A model generated the notes under the pieces. The model was given only the letters and a program-made list of their open reading frames with translations. It searched no databases and was not told the DNA's origin. A program made the translations under genes and the position numbers. A DNA stretch of 64,000 nt from Pluralibacter sp. UBA7423 (GTDB lineage Bacteria; Pseudomonadota; Gammaproteobacteria; Enterobacterales; Enterobacteriaceae), in NCBI GenBank assembly GCA_002470465.1, contig DKMD01000019.1, forward strand, positions 62,001-126,000, given 5' to 3'. Shown in pieces: positions 32,365-47,752 of the stretch (its first letter is position 1; each line of letters opens with the position of its first letter).

Positions 32365-33123
32365 TCAGCACAGCTCCAGCTGAATATTATTCTCTGCAAT
32401 CACCTGCATCACGCCCGCAGGCGGCATCACGTCGGTGTACACCGCGTCAACCATGCTAATGCTGCCCATGTTCACCATCGCGTTCCGGCCAAACTTGGAG
32501 TGATCCACCACCAGCATCACGTGGCGCGAGTTTTCAATGATCGCCCGTTTGGTGCGCACTTCGTGATAGTCAAACTCCAGCAGCGAGCCGTCGCTGTCGA
32601 TCCCGCTGATGCCGAGAATGCCGTAGTCCAGGCGGAACTGGGAGATAAAATCGAGGGTAGCTTCGCCGATAATGCCGCCATCGCGGCTGCGCAGCTCGCC
32701 GCCTGCCAGAATCACGCGGAAATCCTCTTTCGCCATTAGCGTATTGGCGACATTGAGATTATTGGTGACGATACGCAGATCCGAATGCTCCAGCAGCGCG
32801 TGCGCCACCGCTTCCGGCGTGGTGCCAATATCAATAAACAGCGCGGCACCGTTGGGGATCTGGCTTGCCACTTTGCGGGCAATTCGCTCTTTCTCCGCCG
32901 CCTGCGTCGTTCGCCTGTCCTGCCACGAGGTGTTGACCGCGCTCGATGGCAGCGCCGCGCCGCCGTGATGGCGCAGGATCATCTTCTGTTCGGCGAGGTC
33001 GTTGAGATCGCGGCGAATGGTTTGCGGGCTGACGGAAAACTGCTCCACCAGCTCTTCCGTGCTGACATAACCCTGTTTTTTTACCAGTTCAATAATCGCG
33101 TCATGACGTTGTGTTTGTTTCAT
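32365..33123 (-). CDS. glpR: glp regulon repressor GlpR (DeoR family)
   Basis: Repressor of glycerol-3-phosphate genes, including glpD across the intergenic region. It has 252 residues as in E. coli. The N-terminal DeoR-type HTH is at about 6-57 (VSTEELVEQFSVSPQTIRRDL). The sensor domain includes LFIDIGTTPEAVAHAL and LVVDHSKFGRNAMVNMG. E. coli K-12 strains often carry a glpR frameshift; this copy is intact. It is the last gene of glpEGR, 31 bases after glpG. Confidence 0.96.
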   Translation of the reverse strand: MKQTQRHDAIIELVKKQGYVSTEELVEQFSVSPQTIRRDLNDLAEQKMILRHHGGAALPSSAVNTSWQDRRTTQAAEKERIARKVASQIPNGAALFIDIGTTPEAVAHALLEHSDLRIVTNNLNVANTLMAKEDFRVILAGGELRSRDGGIIGEATLDFISQFRLDYGILGISGIDSDGSLLEFDYHEVRTKRAIIENSRHVMLVVDHSKFGRNAMVNMGSISMVDAVYTDVMPPAGVMQVIAENNIQLELC

Positions 33124-33154
33124 GCAAGATCCCTGGAATCCGTTAAATCAATAG

Positions 33155-33985
33155 CTATGTTCGTTTTCGCACATTCTGCGTGTCGGCGAACGCCATCACC
33201 AGCCCGACGGCCAGGCCCGCGACGTGAGCGCCATTGGCAATCGACATCCCGAAAAGATCCAGCCAGCCGACCACCAGCCACAGCAGCGAGAAAATAATCA
33301 GACCGCGCTGGAGGTAAATGCCGCTTTGCGGATCGCGCTCACCTCGTAGCCATGCATAGCCCATCAGGGCGTATACCACGCCCGACAAACCGCCGAACCA
33401 CGGGCCGCTGAACTTGTGTTGTACATACCCGCTCAGCAGCGCACTGATGACCGTAATCACCAACAGTTTGCCGCTGCCAACCCGCTTTTCCACCATCCCG
33501 CCGAGATACCACCACCATAGCAGGTTGAAGAGAATATGCATCAGCGAGAAGTGCATGAAGGCATGGGTGAAATAGCGCCAGAATTCAAACTGCTGAGATG
33601 CATCGTACGGCCAGGCCAGCCACAGCATGACCGCCTGATCGCCCGCCACGTTCATCACAATAAACACCAGAATGCAGGCGCAGAGAATGAGCCAGGTCAA
33701 CGGCCCGGCATTGTTTTTCAGCGTTGCCAGAAAAGGATAGCGCTGGTAGTGCAGGCCGCTATTGGTGTGGCCTGACTGCCAGCTCGCAGCCAGATAGCGA
33801 GGATCGGCCGGGTTCTCCAGAAAGCGGGCCAGCTCAGCCTCGACCCGCGTAGCCTGACTTTCGTCGGCAAGCCAGACGTCCGTTTGGGTATGTTGCTGAA
33901 TCGTCAGGATAATGCCCTGCGTTGCCATGTAGTCAACAAACGCCTGGGCGACGCGCGGGTTGGTAAAAGAGGTAATCATCAGCAT
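33155..33985 (-). CDS. glpG: Rhomboid intramembrane serine protease GlpG
   Basis: Membrane serine protease of 276 residues, matching E. coli. The cytoplasmic N domain spans about 1-90, followed by six transmembrane helices. The catalytic dyad is at the E. coli positions: Ser201 in [13 protein letters not shown] and His254 in [22 protein letters not shown] carries the conserved His150 and Asn154 of the oxyanion region. It sits between glpE and glpR. Confidence 0.97.
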   Translation of the reverse strand: MLMITSFTNPRVAQAFVDYMATQGIILTIQQHTQTDVWLADESQATRVEAELARFLENPADPRYLAASWQSGHTNSGLHYQRYPFLATLKNNAGPLTWLILCACILVFIVMNVAGDQAVMLWLAWPYDASQQFEFWRYFTHAFMHFSLMHILFNLLWWWYLGGMVEKRVGSGKLLVITVISALLSGYVQHKFSGPWFGGLSGVVYALMGYAWLRGERDPQSGIYLQRGLIIFSLLWLVVGWLDLFGMSIANGAHVAGLAVGLVMAFADTQNVRKRT

Positions 33986-34029
33986 ACGGGACGTCGCTTA
34001 TTCCACACAAAAGGGGACAGTATACCTGC

Positions 34030-34356
34030 TCAGCTCCCGTGCGCCACTTCGGCCGGGAAATGGCGATGCCAGGCGTCAAAACCGCCGTCCACGCTGTAAA
34101 CCCGATCGTAACCCTGCGTCAGCAGATACTGCGCCGCGCCTTTGCTGCTGTTGCCGTGATAGCACATCACCATCACCGGGGTGTCGAAATCAACGTCCTG
34201 CATAAATGCGTTGAGCGTATCGTTAGTCAGATGAAACGCATCCGGCGTGTGGCCCATTGCGTAGCTCTGCGGATCGCGAATATCCACCATTACCGCCTGC
34301 CCCTGATGCAGCTTCTGGTGCGCTTCTTCTACGTTGATACATTCAAATTGATCCAT
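34030..34356 (-). CDS. glpE: Thiosulfate sulfurtransferase GlpE
   Basis: Single-domain rhodanese of 108 residues, same as E. coli. The catalytic Cys65 is in the active-site loop [12 protein letters not shown]. It transfers sulfane sulfur from thiosulfate to acceptors such as thioredoxin or cyanide. It is first in glpEGR and divergent from glpD. Confidence 0.96.
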   Translation of the reverse strand: MDQFECINVEEAHQKLHQGQAVMVDIRDPQSYAMGHTPDAFHLTNDTLNAFMQDVDFDTPVMVMCYHGNSSKGAAQYLLTQGYDRVYSVDGGFDAWHRHFPAEVAHGS

Positions 34357-34389
34357 GGTGCTCTCTTTCTTTTGTCATTGTGCGGTGTG

Positions 34390-34429
34390 TTTCCCTCTCC
34401 CTTTGGAAGAGGGCCAGGGAGAGGGAAAC
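34390..34429. repeat. CCCTCTCCC-family palindrome upstream of glpE and glpD
   Basis: TTTCCCTCTCCCT (34390-34402) and AGGGAGAGGGAAA (34417-34429) form a 13-bp perfect inverted repeat, with AGAGGG in the loop offering alternative pairing. It belongs to the same palindrome family as the blocks at 1499-1519 and 7419-7489. Here it lies between divergent promoters, not after a gene. Confidence 0.75.
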
Positions 34430-34533
34430 ATTTTACTCCGTAGTGTACGTCGCCGAGGCAGGGAAACGCTAATTTGTTACACGCATCACCCTGAAATGTT
34501 TTTTTGATGTTACCAAGTGCGCGTTTGTTTGCT

Positions 34534-34555
34534 ATATTGAGCGATAACGAACATT
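34534..34555 (+). promoter_or_regulatory. GlpR operator at glpD
   Basis: ATATTGAGCGATAACGAACATT resembles the GlpR palindrome WATGTTCGWT-AWCGAACATW, with an excellent right half (CGATAACGAACAT) and a weaker left half. It lies about 35 bases before the glpD ATG; a looser match may lie just upstream (GTTTGCTATA, 34525-34534). Repression relieved by glycerol-3-phosphate is expected. Confidence 0.78.
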
Positions 34556-34589
34556 TATGAACTTTAACGAAAGTGCACGAGGGCGCAGC

Positions 34590-36098
34590 ATGGAAACCAA
34601 AGATCTGATTGTGATAGGCGGTGGCATCAACGGTGCCGGTATCGCGGCAGACGCCGCAGGGCGTGGTTTATCCGTGCTGATGCTGGAGGCGCAGGATTTA
34701 GCCTGTGCCACCTCCAGCGCCAGCTCTAAGCTCATCCACGGCGGGCTGCGCTACCTGGAGCACTACGAATTCCGCCTGGTGAGCGAAGCGCTGGCCGAGC
34801 GTGAAGTGCTGCTGAAGATGGCGCCACATATCGCTTTCCCGATGCGCTTTCGTTTGCCGCACCGTCCGCATCTGCGCCCGGCGTGGATGATTCGTATCGG
34901 CCTCTTTATGTACGATCACCTCGGCAAACGCACCAGCCTGCCGGGATCAGCCGGGCTGCGTTTTGGCGCCGATTCAGTATTGAAGCCGGAAATCGTGCGC
35001 GGTTTCGAATATTCCGACTGTTGGGTAGACGATGCCCGCCTGGTACTTGCTAACGCGCAAATGGTGGTGAAAAAAGGCGGTGAAGTATTAACCCGCACTC
35101 GCGCCACTTCCGCGCGCCGTGAAAACGGCCTGTGGATTGTCGAGGCAGAAGACATTGATACCGGCGAGAAATTCAGCTGGCAGGCGCGCGGCCTGGTGAA
35201 TGCCACCGGCCCGTGGGTGAAACAGTTCTTCGACGACGGGATGCATCTGCCATCACCATACGGCATTCGCCTGATCAAAGGCAGCCACATCGTGGTCCCG
35301 CGCGTGCACACCCAGAAACAGGCCTACATCCTGCAAAACGAAGATAAACGCATCGTGTTTGTGATTCCGTGGATGGATGAGTTCTCGATTATCGGCACCA
35401 CCGACGTCGAATACAAAGGCGATCCGAAGCATGTCGAAATCGACGAAAGCGAAATTAACTACCTGCTGAAGGTACATAACGCCCACTTTAAAAAGCAGCT
35501 TGGACGCGATGACATTGTCTGGACATACTCCGGCGTGCGTCCGCTGTGCGATGACGAGTCTGATTCCCCGCAGGCTATTACCCGCGACTACACGCTGGAT
35601 ATCCACGACGTAAACGGTCAGGCGCCGCTGCTGTCGGTGTTTGGCGGCAAGCTCACGACTTACCGTAAGCTCGCCGAGCACGCGCTGGAAAAACTGACGC
35701 CGTATTACAAAGGCATCGGCCCGGCGTGGACGAAAGGTTCGGTATTGCCAGGCGGCGAGATTGAAGGTGACCGCGACGATTACGCGGCGAAGCTCCGCCG
35801 TCGCTATCCGTTTATCAGCGAAGGCATGGCGCGCCACTTTGCCCGCACTTACGGCAGCAACAGCGAATGGATTCTGGGTGAGGCGAAAGAGATTACCGAT
35901 TTAGGCGAGCATTTCGGACATGAGTTTTACGAAGCCGAGCTGCGCTATCTGGTAGAACATGAATGGGTGCGTCGCCTCGACGATGCTATCTGGCGTCGCA
36001 CAAAACAGGGCATGTGGCTGAATGCCGAAGAGCAATCCCGCGTTGCGCAATGGCTGGTACAGCACGCGGGAAAGCGTGATCTGTCGTTAGCGTCGTAG
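34590..36098 (+). CDS. glpD: Aerobic glycerol-3-phosphate dehydrogenase GlpD
   Basis: FAD-dependent inner-membrane enzyme oxidising glycerol-3-phosphate to dihydroxyacetone phosphate with electron transfer to quinone. 502 residues (E. coli 501). The dinucleotide-binding GGGINGAGIAADAAGRG follows METKDLIVI at the N terminus. SSKLIHGGLRYLEHYEF and GGKLTTYRKLAEHAL are family signatures. An in-frame ATG at 34557 overlaps the operator and adds unrelated residues, so I start at METKD (34590). The C terminus ends LSLAS as in E. coli. Confidence 0.97.
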   Translation: METKDLIVIGGGINGAGIAADAAGRGLSVLMLEAQDLACATSSASSKLIHGGLRYLEHYEFRLVSEALAEREVLLKMAPHIAFPMRFRLPHRPHLRPAWMIRIGLFMYDHLGKRTSLPGSAGLRFGADSVLKPEIVRGFEYSDCWVDDARLVLANAQMVVKKGGEVLTRTRATSARRENGLWIVEAEDIDTGEKFSWQARGLVNATGPWVKQFFDDGMHLPSPYGIRLIKGSHIVVPRVHTQKQAYILQNEDKRIVFVIPWMDEFSIIGTTDVEYKGDPKHVEIDESEINYLLKVHNAHFKKQLGRDDIVWTYSGVRPLCDDESDSPQAITRDYTLDIHDVNGQAPLLSVFGGKLTTYRKLAEHALEKLTPYYKGIGPAWTKGSVLPGGEIEGDRDDYAAKLRRRYPFISEGMARHFARTYGSNSEWILGEAKEITDLGEHFGHEFYEAELRYLVEHEWVRRLDDAIWRRTKQGMWLNAEEQSRVAQWLVQHAGKRDLSLAS

Positions 36099-36106
36099 TC
36101 GACGAA

Positions 36107-36205
36107 ATGCCCGGCGGCGCTAATGCTTGCCGGGCCTACAAACCCACATAATCAAAGCATTGTGCGAATCCCGTAGGCCCGGTAAGGCGAAGCCGCCACC
36201 GGGCA
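36107..36205. repeat. Pair of REP elements between glpD and glgP
   Basis: ATGCCCGGCGGCGC with GCTTGCCGGGCCTAC (36107-36140) and its inverted partner GTAGGCCCGGTAAGGCG with CCGCCACCGGGCAT (36173-36207). They lie between the convergent glpD and glgP genes. On the plus strand the second unit is followed by TTTTTT, so it could end glpD transcripts. Confidence 0.87.
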
Positions 36206-36209
36206 TTTT

Positions 36210-40108
<3,899 letters not shown>

Positions 40109-40119
40109 TATCGCTCCTG

Positions 40120-41403
40120 TCAGCCCTGCAGTTTGCGCAGCATTTCACGCGTGACCAGCACAATACCTTCCTCAGAGCGGTAGAAACGACGCGCGTCCTC
40201 TTCCGCATTCTCCCCAATAACCATGCCTTCCGGAATCACGCAGGCACGGTCGATAACGCAGCGACGCAGGCGACACGAACGTCCAACCCAGACGTCCGGC
40301 AATAACACTGCCGAATCAATGTTACAGAACGAGTTAATCCGCACGCGCGGGAACAGCACCGACTGCACCACCACGGAGCCGGAGATGATGCATCCGCCGG
40401 AGACCAGCGAGTTCAGGGTCATCCCGTGACTGCCCGAACGGTCCTGCACAAACTTCGCAGGCGGCAGCGATTCCATGTGGGTGCGAATCGGCCAGTTCTG
40501 GTCATACATGTCCAGCTCAGGCGTAACGGAGGCCAGATCAAGATTCGCCTTCCAGTACGCTTCCAGCGTCCCCACGTCGCGCCAGTAAGGTTCGGCCTCA
40601 GGATCGGACTGAACGCAGGACAACGGGAACGGATGTGCATAGGCCATGCCAGCTTTCACGATTTTCGGGATGATATCCTTGCCGAAGTCGTGGCTGGAGT
40701 TCGCCTCGGCGTCATCTTCAGCCAGCAGCTCATAAAGGTAATCCGCATCAAAGATATAGATGCCCATGCTGGCGAGGGATTTGGTGTCATCGCCCGGCAT
40801 GGTCGGCGGTTTCGCCGGTTTTTCGACGAAATCGACAATCTTTTCTTCGTTATCCACCGCCATCACGCCAAAGGCCTTTGCCTCCTCAACGGGCACCGGC
40901 ATGCAGGCCACGGTGCAACGTGCGCCTTTTTCGACGTGATCGATAAGCATGCGCGAGTAGTCCTGCTTGTAGATGTGGTCACCGGCGAGGATCACGATGT
41001 ATTCGGCCTTGTAGCGGCGAATAACGTCGAGGTTTTGCGTGACCGCATCGGCGGTGCCGCGATACCAGTTTTCGCCGCTGACGCGCTGCTGCGCGGGCAG
41101 TAGATCGACAAACTCGTTCATCTCTTCACTGAAGAACGACCAACCGCGCTGAATATGCTGCACCAGCGTATGGGACTGATACTGCGTGATGACGCCAATA
41201 CGGCGGATACCGGAGTTAATGCAGTTAGAGAGGGCGAAATCGATAATGCGGAATTTGCCACCAAAGTGCACCGCCGGTTTTGCGCGGGTGGTGGTCAGGT
41301 CTTTCAGTCGTGTTCCGCGACCACCAGCGAGGATCAGCGCCACCGATTTGATCGGTAACTGGCGCGCTAACATCAGAGGATCGTTCTTTTCAAGCCTAAC
41401 CAT
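40120..41403 (-). CDS. glgC: Glucose-1-phosphate adenylyltransferase GlgC
   Basis: Makes ADP-glucose, the committed step of glycogen synthesis, activated by fructose-1,6-bisphosphate and inhibited by AMP. The nucleotide-binding [11 protein letters not shown] and [19 protein letters not shown] lie near residues 26-60, the sugar-phosphate site in FVEKPAKPP, and a left-handed beta-helix forms the C terminus. The start MVRLEKND at 41403 is preceded by AAGGAG. A frame open to 41478 would add 25 residues overlapping glgX, so I rejected it. At 427 residues it is about four shorter at the C terminus than E. coli GlgC. Confidence 0.96.
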   Translation of the reverse strand: MVRLEKNDPLMLARQLPIKSVALILAGGRGTRLKDLTTTRAKPAVHFGGKFRIIDFALSNCINSGIRRIGVITQYQSHTLVQHIQRGWSFFSEEMNEFVDLLPAQQRVSGENWYRGTADAVTQNLDVIRRYKAEYIVILAGDHIYKQDYSRMLIDHVEKGARCTVACMPVPVEEAKAFGVMAVDNEEKIVDFVEKPAKPPTMPGDDTKSLASMGIYIFDADYLYELLAEDDAEANSSHDFGKDIIPKIVKAGMAYAHPFPLSCVQSDPEAEPYWRDVGTLEAYWKANLDLASVTPELDMYDQNWPIRTHMESLPPAKFVQDRSGSHGMTLNSLVSGGCIISGSVVVQSVLFPRVRINSFCNIDSAVLLPDVWVGRSCRLRRCVIDRACVIPEGMVIGENAEEDARRFYRSEEGIVLVTREMLRKLQG

Positions 41404-41425
41404 GATTAACTCCTTTTCTCGCTCG

Positions 41426-43414
41426 TTACACGTCCGAGCGGACCTTTTCGAATACGCACACTCCGTGCGCGGGCCCATGCCAGACAGCCAGGATGACCGG
41501 ATTATCCTCTCCGGCGAATGGAGGAATGGCGCGCCACTCCCCTTCAGGTAATGCCATATCTGCGACGTCCTGCGAGCCGTTTAAGGTGATAAGCCAGGTG
41601 CCTGAAAGCAGAATTTGCATTCGGGGACTGCCCTGCTGCCACGCTTCAAAGCTCAGAGGCTGCGCGTTCTCGTTCAGCCAGCAAACGCGACCGTCACCCT
41701 CCTGCCACCAGCAGTCTTCGGTCAAAGCCGGGATCTGCTGGCGCAGGCGAATAAGTGCTGCGGTAAATGCCGTCAGGCCAGCATTGGCCTTTTCCCAGTC
41801 GAGCCAGGTGAGGGCGTTGTCCTGACAATAAGCATTGTTGTTACCATGCTGGCTATGACCGTGTTCATCCCCGGCCAGCAACATCGGCGTCCCCTGCGAC
41901 AAAAGCAGCGTGGTCAGCAGGGCATGGACGCTGGCGCGTCGCCGCTCAATCACATCGAGACTGCCGTCTAACCCTTCTATACCATGGTTGAAACTGTGGT
42001 TATTGTTAGTGCCGTCGCGGTTTTCTTCACCGTTGGCCTCATTGTGTTTCTGATTGAAACTGACGCAGTCCTGCAGGGTAAAACCATCGTGCGCCGTCAC
42101 CAGATTTACCGACGCCGACGGCAGGCGTCCGTTGTAGTGGTACACGTCGCTGGAGCCCGCAAAACGACGGGCAAATTCACCAAGCGACAGGCTTTGCTGG
42201 AGCCAGAAGCGGCGCGTGGCATCGCGAAAGTGATCGTTCCATTCGGCAAACAGCGGCGGGAAGTTGCCGACCTGGTAGCCACCGTCACCAATATCCCAGG
42301 GTTCCGCAATCAGCTTTACCGCGCTGAGGTGAGGATCGTTTTTAATTGCCTCAAACAGCGGCGCGTCCTGACGAAACTCCGGCGTGCGCCCCATTACCGA
42401 GGCCAAATCAAAGCGGAAACCGTCCACGTGGCACTCATCAACCCAGAAACGCAGGCACTGACGGGCGTATTCCACCGAACCTGGCGTGCTGAGATTCAGA
42501 GTGTTACCGCAGCCGGTCCAGTTGTGGTAATCGCCGTCGTCCCTTATCCAATAATAGCTACGGTTGTCGATTCCGCGCAGGGAGAAGGTCGGGCCGTCGA
42601 GGTCAATTTCCGCGCTGTGGTTCAGCACGATGTCGAGAATCACCTCAATGCCCGCCGCATGCAGCGCCTTCACCGCATCACGAAACTCCTTGAGCGCCGT
42701 TTTCGGCGACGTGGCATAACGCGGCTCGACGGCAAACATTGCCAGCGGGTTGTAGCCCCAGTAGTTCGTAAGCCCCAGCCTTTGCAGGCGCGGCTCGCTG
42801 GCAAACTGCGCAACGGGCAGCAGCTCCAGCGCCGTAATACCCAGCTTTTGGAAGTAAGAGATCATCAACGGATGCGCCAGGGCTCCGTAGGTTCCAACCA
42901 GGTCTTTCGGAATACCGGGGTGCAGATACGTCAGCCCCTTGACGTGCGCTTCGTAGATGATCGTCTTGCTCCACGGCGTGCGCGGCGGCTCGTCGTCTTC
43001 CCAGTCATAGTGCAGATCCACCACCACCGAGCGCGGTGCAACGGCGGCGCTGTCGCGATCGTCGGGGCTGTCGTGGCCGCTGTGCAGAATGGGATCGTCA
43101 ACTTCCTCGCCATCAACGCGGTGAGCGCAGGGATCTAGCAGCAGCTTCGCCGGGTTGTAGCGATGCCCCTGATGCGGATCCCACGGCCCGTGCACGCGAT
43201 AACCATAGCGCAGTCCCGGACGTGCCTCTGGCAGATAGCCGTGCCACACGTCACCGGTACGTGCTGGCAAATCTGTACGGCTCTCGTTTCCCTGCTTGTC
43301 AAACACACAGAGTTCAACCCGCTCCGCATGGGCGGAGAAAAGGGTGAAGTTCACGCCTTTACCGTCATAGCTTGCGCCGAGCGGCGCGGGTTTCCCTGCC
43401 GTGAGTTTACTCAT
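41426..43414 (-). CDS. glgX: Glycogen debranching enzyme GlgX
   Basis: GH13 enzyme hydrolysing alpha-1,6 linkages of short branches in phosphorylase-limit glycogen. 662 residues (E. coli 657). N-terminal CBM48-like domain (about 8-110), then the GH13 barrel with [12 protein letters not shown], the nucleophile in [11 protein letters not shown], acid/base in [10 protein letters not shown] and [11 protein letters not shown]. It overlaps glgB by 4 bases (ATGA), so translation is coupled, and lies 22 bases before glgC. Confidence 0.96.
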   Translation of the reverse strand: MSKLTAGKPAPLGASYDGKGVNFTLFSAHAERVELCVFDKQGNESRTDLPARTGDVWHGYLPEARPGLRYGYRVHGPWDPHQGHRYNPAKLLLDPCAHRVDGEEVDDPILHSGHDSPDDRDSAAVAPRSVVVDLHYDWEDDEPPRTPWSKTIIYEAHVKGLTYLHPGIPKDLVGTYGALAHPLMISYFQKLGITALELLPVAQFASEPRLQRLGLTNYWGYNPLAMFAVEPRYATSPKTALKEFRDAVKALHAAGIEVILDIVLNHSAEIDLDGPTFSLRGIDNRSYYWIRDDGDYHNWTGCGNTLNLSTPGSVEYARQCLRFWVDECHVDGFRFDLASVMGRTPEFRQDAPLFEAIKNDPHLSAVKLIAEPWDIGDGGYQVGNFPPLFAEWNDHFRDATRRFWLQQSLSLGEFARRFAGSSDVYHYNGRLPSASVNLVTAHDGFTLQDCVSFNQKHNEANGEENRDGTNNNHSFNHGIEGLDGSLDVIERRRASVHALLTTLLLSQGTPMLLAGDEHGHSQHGNNNAYCQDNALTWLDWEKANAGLTAFTAALIRLRQQIPALTEDCWWQEGDGRVCWLNENAQPLSFEAWQQGSPRMQILLSGTWLITLNGSQDVADMALPEGEWRAIPPFAGEDNPVILAVWHGPAHGVCVFEKVRSDV

Positions 43415-45597
43415 TCCCCCTCCCGAACCAGCCAGATGGTCGACAGCGGCGGCAGCGTGATGGAGAGCGAATTCGGACGTCCGTGGCTCTCGATGGCATC
43501 GCTATGAACCGCCCCACCGTTCCCGGCATTGCTGCCGTGATAGTGCATGGAGTCGGTATTGAGGATTTCGCGCCAGCGGCCCGCCTGATTGATGCCAAAG
43601 CGATAATGCTCGCGCGGCACCGGCGTGAAGTTGCTGGCGACGATAATTTCGTTGCCCTGGCGATCGCGGCGCACAAAGATAAACACCGAGCGCTCGCGAT
43701 CGTCGACTACCAGCCATTCGAAGCCGTAAGGATCGTAATCCAGCTCATGCATCGCTTTGTGATGGCGATAGGTCAGGTTCAGATCGCGCACCAGGCGCTG
43801 CACGCCGTGGTGCCAGTTATCGCCGCCGCTCAGCAGGTGCCAGTCGAGGCTGGTGTCGTGGTTCCACTCACGGCCCTGGGCAAATTCGTTGCCCATAAAC
43901 AGCAGCTTTTTGCCAGGGAAGGCGTACAGCCAGCCGTAGTAGGCGCGCAGGTTGGCAAACTTCTGCCAGGCGTCGCCGGGCATCCTGTCGAGGAGGGATT
44001 TTTTGCCGTGCACCACTTCGTCGTGCGACAACGGCAGCACGAAGTTTTCGGTGCCGTTGTAAAGCATGCCGAAGGTCAGCTTGTCATGATGGTACTGGCG
44101 ATAAACCGGATCGAGCTTGAAATAGTCGAGGGTGTCGTGCATCCAGCCCAGATTCCACTTGTACCAGAACCCGAGCCCCCCCATCTCCGGCGGCCTTGAA
44201 ACGCCGGGGAAATCGGTCGACTCTTCCGCCATGCTGACCGCGCCCGGCACCTGCTCGCCGAGAATGCGGTTGGTGCTGCGCAGGAACTCTATCGCTTCCA
44301 GGTTTTCGCGCCCGCCGTGCTCGTTCGGCACCCACTCACCCGCTTTGCGGCTGTAGTCGCGGTAGATCATCGATGCCACCGCATCCACGCGCAGGGCGTC
44401 AATGCCGAAGCGCTCAATCCAGTACAGCGCGTTGCCGACCAGATAGTTCTGTACTTCACGGCGACCATAGTTGTAAATCAGGGTATTCCAGTCCTGATGG
44501 TAGCCTTCACGCGGATCGCTGTGCTCGTAGAGCTCCGTGCCGTCAAACTTCGCCAAAGCAAAGTCATCTGACGGGAAGTGGCCCGGCACCCAGTCGAGGA
44601 TGACGTTCAGCCCGGCGTTGTGCACAGCGTTAATGAAATAGCGGAAATCTTCGCGGGTGCCGAAGCGGCGCGTCGGCGCGTAAAGCCCCGTCGGCTGATA
44701 GCCCCAGCTGCCGTCGAACGGATGCTCATTAATGGGCAGCAGCTCAAGGTGGGTGAAGCCCATCCATTTGGCGTACGGCACCAGCTGGTCTGCCAGCTCG
44801 CGATAGCTCAGCCAGAAGTTGTTGTCGGTGTGGCGGCGCCAGGAGCCAAGATGCACTTCGTAAATCGCAATGGGCGCATCGAAATTATTCGCCTGCTTAC
44901 GCGACTCCGGCTGCTCGATTTTTTCCGGCAGTCCGCAAATCAGCGACGCCGTATCAGGGCGCATCTGCGCTTCAAAGGCGTACGGGTCTGCCTTGATCCG
45001 CAGCTTGCCGTGGGCATCGATCATTTCGAATTTATAGAGCTGACCGTTGTGCGCACCGGGAACAAAAAGCTCCCAGATGCCCGATTCCGCCCGCAGGCGC
45101 ATCGGATGGCGGCGGCCGTCCCAGTAGTTGAACTGCCCGACCACCGACACGCGGCGGGCGTTTGGTGCCCAGACGGAAAAGCGCGTTCCCGTTACGCCAT
45201 CCATCGTATCGGCGTGTGCTCCCAGCGTTTCATAGGGGCGCAGGTGCGTACCTTCCGACAGCAGCCAGGCGTCCATCTCCTGCAGCAGCGGGCCAAAACG
45301 GTAAGGATCGTCAATCAGATTTTGCTGCCCATGCCAGAGTACGGCCAGCTGGTAGCGGAAAGGATTTTTACGCCGCGGCATGACGCCACAGAAGAAACCG
45401 CGCGAGTCGAGGCAGTCGAGCTGGCCGACTTTACGCCCGGTTTTCGGTTCAATGACCCACACTTCGGTCGCGTCAGGTAACAGTGCGCGGACTTCCAGCC
45501 CCGCCTCGGTGCAGTGCATGCCAAGCACGGAAAAGGGATCCGCAAAATGGCCGGCAATCAGAGCATTAACCACGTCTCTGTCGATACGTTCGGACAT
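43411..45597 (-). CDS. glgB: 1,4-alpha-glucan branching enzyme GlgB
   Basis: GH13 branching enzyme creating alpha-1,6 branches in glycogen. 728 residues from MSERIDRD, the same as E. coli. Two N-terminal CBM48-type modules (about 1-225, including [20 protein letters not shown]) precede the barrel with the nucleophile in [12 protein letters not shown], acid/base in [11 protein letters not shown] and [13 protein letters not shown] chose the start at 45597, with AGGA 8 bases upstream; in-frame ATGs at 45606 and 45699 are worse placed. It is first in glgBXCAP. The 248-base gap to asd holds the asd terminator and presumably the glg promoter. Confidence 0.96.
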   Translation of the reverse strand: MSERIDRDVVNALIAGHFADPFSVLGMHCTEAGLEVRALLPDATEVWVIEPKTGRKVGQLDCLDSRGFFCGVMPRRKNPFRYQLAVLWHGQQNLIDDPYRFGPLLQEMDAWLLSEGTHLRPYETLGAHADTMDGVTGTRFSVWAPNARRVSVVGQFNYWDGRRHPMRLRAESGIWELFVPGAHNGQLYKFEMIDAHGKLRIKADPYAFEAQMRPDTASLICGLPEKIEQPESRKQANNFDAPIAIYEVHLGSWRRHTDNNFWLSYRELADQLVPYAKWMGFTHLELLPINEHPFDGSWGYQPTGLYAPTRRFGTREDFRYFINAVHNAGLNVILDWVPGHFPSDDFALAKFDGTELYEHSDPREGYHQDWNTLIYNYGRREVQNYLVGNALYWIERFGIDALRVDAVASMIYRDYSRKAGEWVPNEHGGRENLEAIEFLRSTNRILGEQVPGAVSMAEESTDFPGVSRPPEMGGLGFWYKWNLGWMHDTLDYFKLDPVYRQYHHDKLTFGMLYNGTENFVLPLSHDEVVHGKKSLLDRMPGDAWQKFANLRAYYGWLYAFPGKKLLFMGNEFAQGREWNHDTSLDWHLLSGGDNWHHGVQRLVRDLNLTYRHHKAMHELDYDPYGFEWLVVDDRERSVFIFVRRDRQGNEIIVASNFTPVPREHYRFGINQAGRWREILNTDSMHYHGSNAGNGGAVHSDAIESHGRPNSLSITLPPLSTIWLVREGE

Positions 45598-45810
45598 GCT
45601 ATTCATCCTGTTATAAGTGTCGCTGTTTTGTTTCTCTGTAGCGACTTTTTTGACCTGAACGGCGCGGTAAAAACCCGCTTCCTTTTCGCGCCATCCCACC
45701 TTCGGGGCAAACCTCTCCCTTAAAGCATAGCCAAGGCTTTATCTGACTCCTGGTAAAAATTGATCCATACGCAATGACTCCTTGTTCTACGTATAAAGTG
45801 ACAGACGTAA

Positions 45811-45836
45811 AAAAGGGGTGACTCAGCACCCCTTCT
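45811..45836 (-). terminator. Terminator of asd
   Basis: On the minus strand AAGGGGTG, a 6-base loop, CACCCCTT and a T-run (TTTT then ACG). It begins about 12 bases past the asd stop codon at 45846. Confidence 0.9.
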
Positions 45837-45845
45837 TTCATTTTG

Positions 45846-46952
45846 TTACGCTAATTGTCGCAGCATGCGACGTAGCGGCTCGGCGGCGCCCCAGAGGAGC
45901 TGATCGCCGACGGTGAAGGCCGAGAGGTACTCCGGCCCCATATTCAGCTTACGCAAACGCCCGACCGGCGTGGTCAACGTGCCGGTGACCGCCGCAGGCG
46001 TCAGCTCGCGCATGGTGATTTCGCGATCGTTTGGCACCACTTTGGCCCACGGGTTGTGCGCGGCCAGCATCTCTTCGATGGTCTGGACCGACACGTCCTT
46101 TTTCAGCTTCAGGGTGAACGCCTGGCTGTGGCAGCGCAGCGCGCCGATGCGCACGCACAGACCGTCAACCGGGATGACGTCACGAGTTGCGAGAATTTTG
46201 TTGGTTTCCGCCTGGCCCTTCCACTCTTCGCGGCTCTGGCCGTTGTCGAGCTGTTTGTCGATCCACGGAATCAGGCTACCGGCCAGCGGTACGCCAAAGT
46301 TATCGACCGGCAGATCGCCGCTGCGGGTCAGTTGGGTGACCTTGCGTTCGATGTCGAGAATGGCCGAAGCCGGGTTCGCCAGCTCGTCCGCAACGTAGTT
46401 ATACAGGCCGCCCATCTGGCTCAGCAGTTCACGCATATGGCGTGCGCCGCCGCCGGAGGCCGCCTGATAGGTTGCCACAGACGCCCACTCAACCAGATCG
46501 TTAGCGAACAGGCCGCCCAGCGACATCAGCATCAGGCTGACGGTGCAGTTGCCGCCGACGAAGGTTTTGACGCCTTTGTTGAGACCGTCGGTAATGACAG
46601 CCTGGTTCACCGGATCCAGAATGATGATGGCATCATCTTTCATGCGCAGCGACGAGGCCGCATCAATCCAGTAACCCTGCCAGCCGCTTTCACGCAGCTT
46701 TGGATAGATTTCGTTGGTATAATCGCCGCCCTGGCAGGTGACAATAATGTCGAGTGCCTTTAACGCCTCCAGATCGAAGGCGTCCTGCAATGTGCCACCG
46801 CTATGGGTGCCAAACGCGGGCGCAGCCTGACCAAGCTGGGAGGTGGAGAAGAAGACCGGGCGGATAGCGTCGAAATCGCGCTCTTCTACCATGCGTTGCA
46901 TGAGTACAGAGCCGACCATTCCGCGCCAGCCGATAAAACCAACATTTTTCAT
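45846..46952 (-). CDS. asd: Aspartate-semialdehyde dehydrogenase Asd
   Basis: NADPH-dependent reduction of aspartyl phosphate to aspartate semialdehyde, the branch to lysine/diaminopimelate, threonine and methionine. 368 residues (E. coli 367). The N-terminal NADP site is [17 protein letters not shown]; the catalytic cysteine is near 136 in [17 protein letters not shown]; the catalytic histidine is in [15 protein letters not shown]. The start is MKNVGF at 46952; a frame open to 47045 extends into the promoter and matches nothing in the family. It has its own terminator. Confidence 0.97.
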   Translation of the reverse strand: MKNVGFIGWRGMVGSVLMQRMVEERDFDAIRPVFFSTSQLGQAAPAFGTHSGGTLQDAFDLEALKALDIIVTCQGGDYTNEIYPKLRESGWQGYWIDAASSLRMKDDAIIILDPVNQAVITDGLNKGVKTFVGGNCTVSLMLMSLGGLFANDLVEWASVATYQAASGGGARHMRELLSQMGGLYNYVADELANPASAILDIERKVTQLTRSGDLPVDNFGVPLAGSLIPWIDKQLDNGQSREEWKGQAETNKILATRDVIPVDGLCVRIGALRCHSQAFTLKLKKDVSVQTIEEMLAAHNPWAKVVPNDREITMRELTPAAVTGTLTTPVGRLRKLNMGPEYLSAFTVGDQLLWGAAEPLRRMLRQLA

Positions 46953-47150
46953 AACGTGTTTTCCTGCAGAGGTGTGTGCTGTTGTGCTGACCCCGTTTTC
47001 CGTCACTGGACGCAGGGGCCTCACCACATTACAAAATGCAGCCAAAGTCGCAAGTGAAAAAATTCAATGATTCGTCATCATTAAGTAAAGCAGCTTATTT
47101 AACACGCTCATTATTCGGAGCGTGAAAAGTCATTATCAGGGAACAATGTC

Positions 47151-47744
47151 ATGAGTGAAATTCTTTCTGCCGCGGTTTTATTGATCCTGATTATGGATCC
47201 GCTGGGAAATTTGCCGATTTTTATGTCGGTGCTGAAACACACGGAACCCAGGCGCCGCAGGGCGATCATGATACGTGAGCTATTGATCGCACTGGTGATA
47301 ATGCTCATTTTCCTCTTCGCCGGAGAGAAAATTCTCGCCTTCCTGAATCTGAGCGCGGAGACCGTTTCTATCTCCGGAGGCATTATTCTGTTCCTGATTG
47401 CCATAAAGATGATTTTTCCCGGCAATGAGGGCGGCAGCAATGGGTTACCCGCCGGTGAAGAACCTTTTATCGTTCCGCTGGCCATTCCCCTGGTGGCCGG
47501 GCCGTCATTGCTGGCAACGTTAATGCTGCTGTCGCACCAGTATCCGAACCAGATGGGGCATTTGATTATCGCGCTGATGCTCGCCTGGGGCGGCACGTTT
47601 GTGATACTGCTGCAGTCGGGGCTGTTTTTGCGCCTGCTCGGCGAGAAAGGCGTGAACGCGCTGGAGCGCCTGATGGGGCTGATTCTGGTCATGCTCGCCA
47701 CCCAGATGTTCCTGGACGGCATTCGGGTGTGGATGAAGGGTTAA
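47151..47744 (+). CDS. yhgN: MarC-family inner-membrane protein YhgN
   Basis: A 197-residue integral membrane protein with six hydrophobic segments (for example ILSAAVLLILIMDPLGNLPI at residues 3-22 and LLIALVIMLIFLF). It belongs to the MarC/UPF0056 family; the transported substrate, if any, is not established. It is divergent from asd, as in E. coli, and followed closely by a terminator. In E. coli the gnt genes come next; here the accessory island begins. Confidence 0.93.
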   Translation: MSEILSAAVLLILIMDPLGNLPIFMSVLKHTEPRRRRAIMIRELLIALVIMLIFLFAGEKILAFLNLSAETVSISGGIILFLIAIKMIFPGNEGGSNGLPAGEEPFIVPLAIPLVAGPSLLATLMLLSHQYPNQMGHLIIALMLAWGGTFVILLQSGLFLRLLGEKGVNALERLMGLILVMLATQMFLDGIRVWMKG

Positions 47745-47752
47745 GTAAAAGC

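Noticed and set aside
41984..43138. 384-codon plus-strand frame opposite glgX
   Set aside because: Shadow of glgX: low-complexity Arg/Val-rich translation, no start signal.
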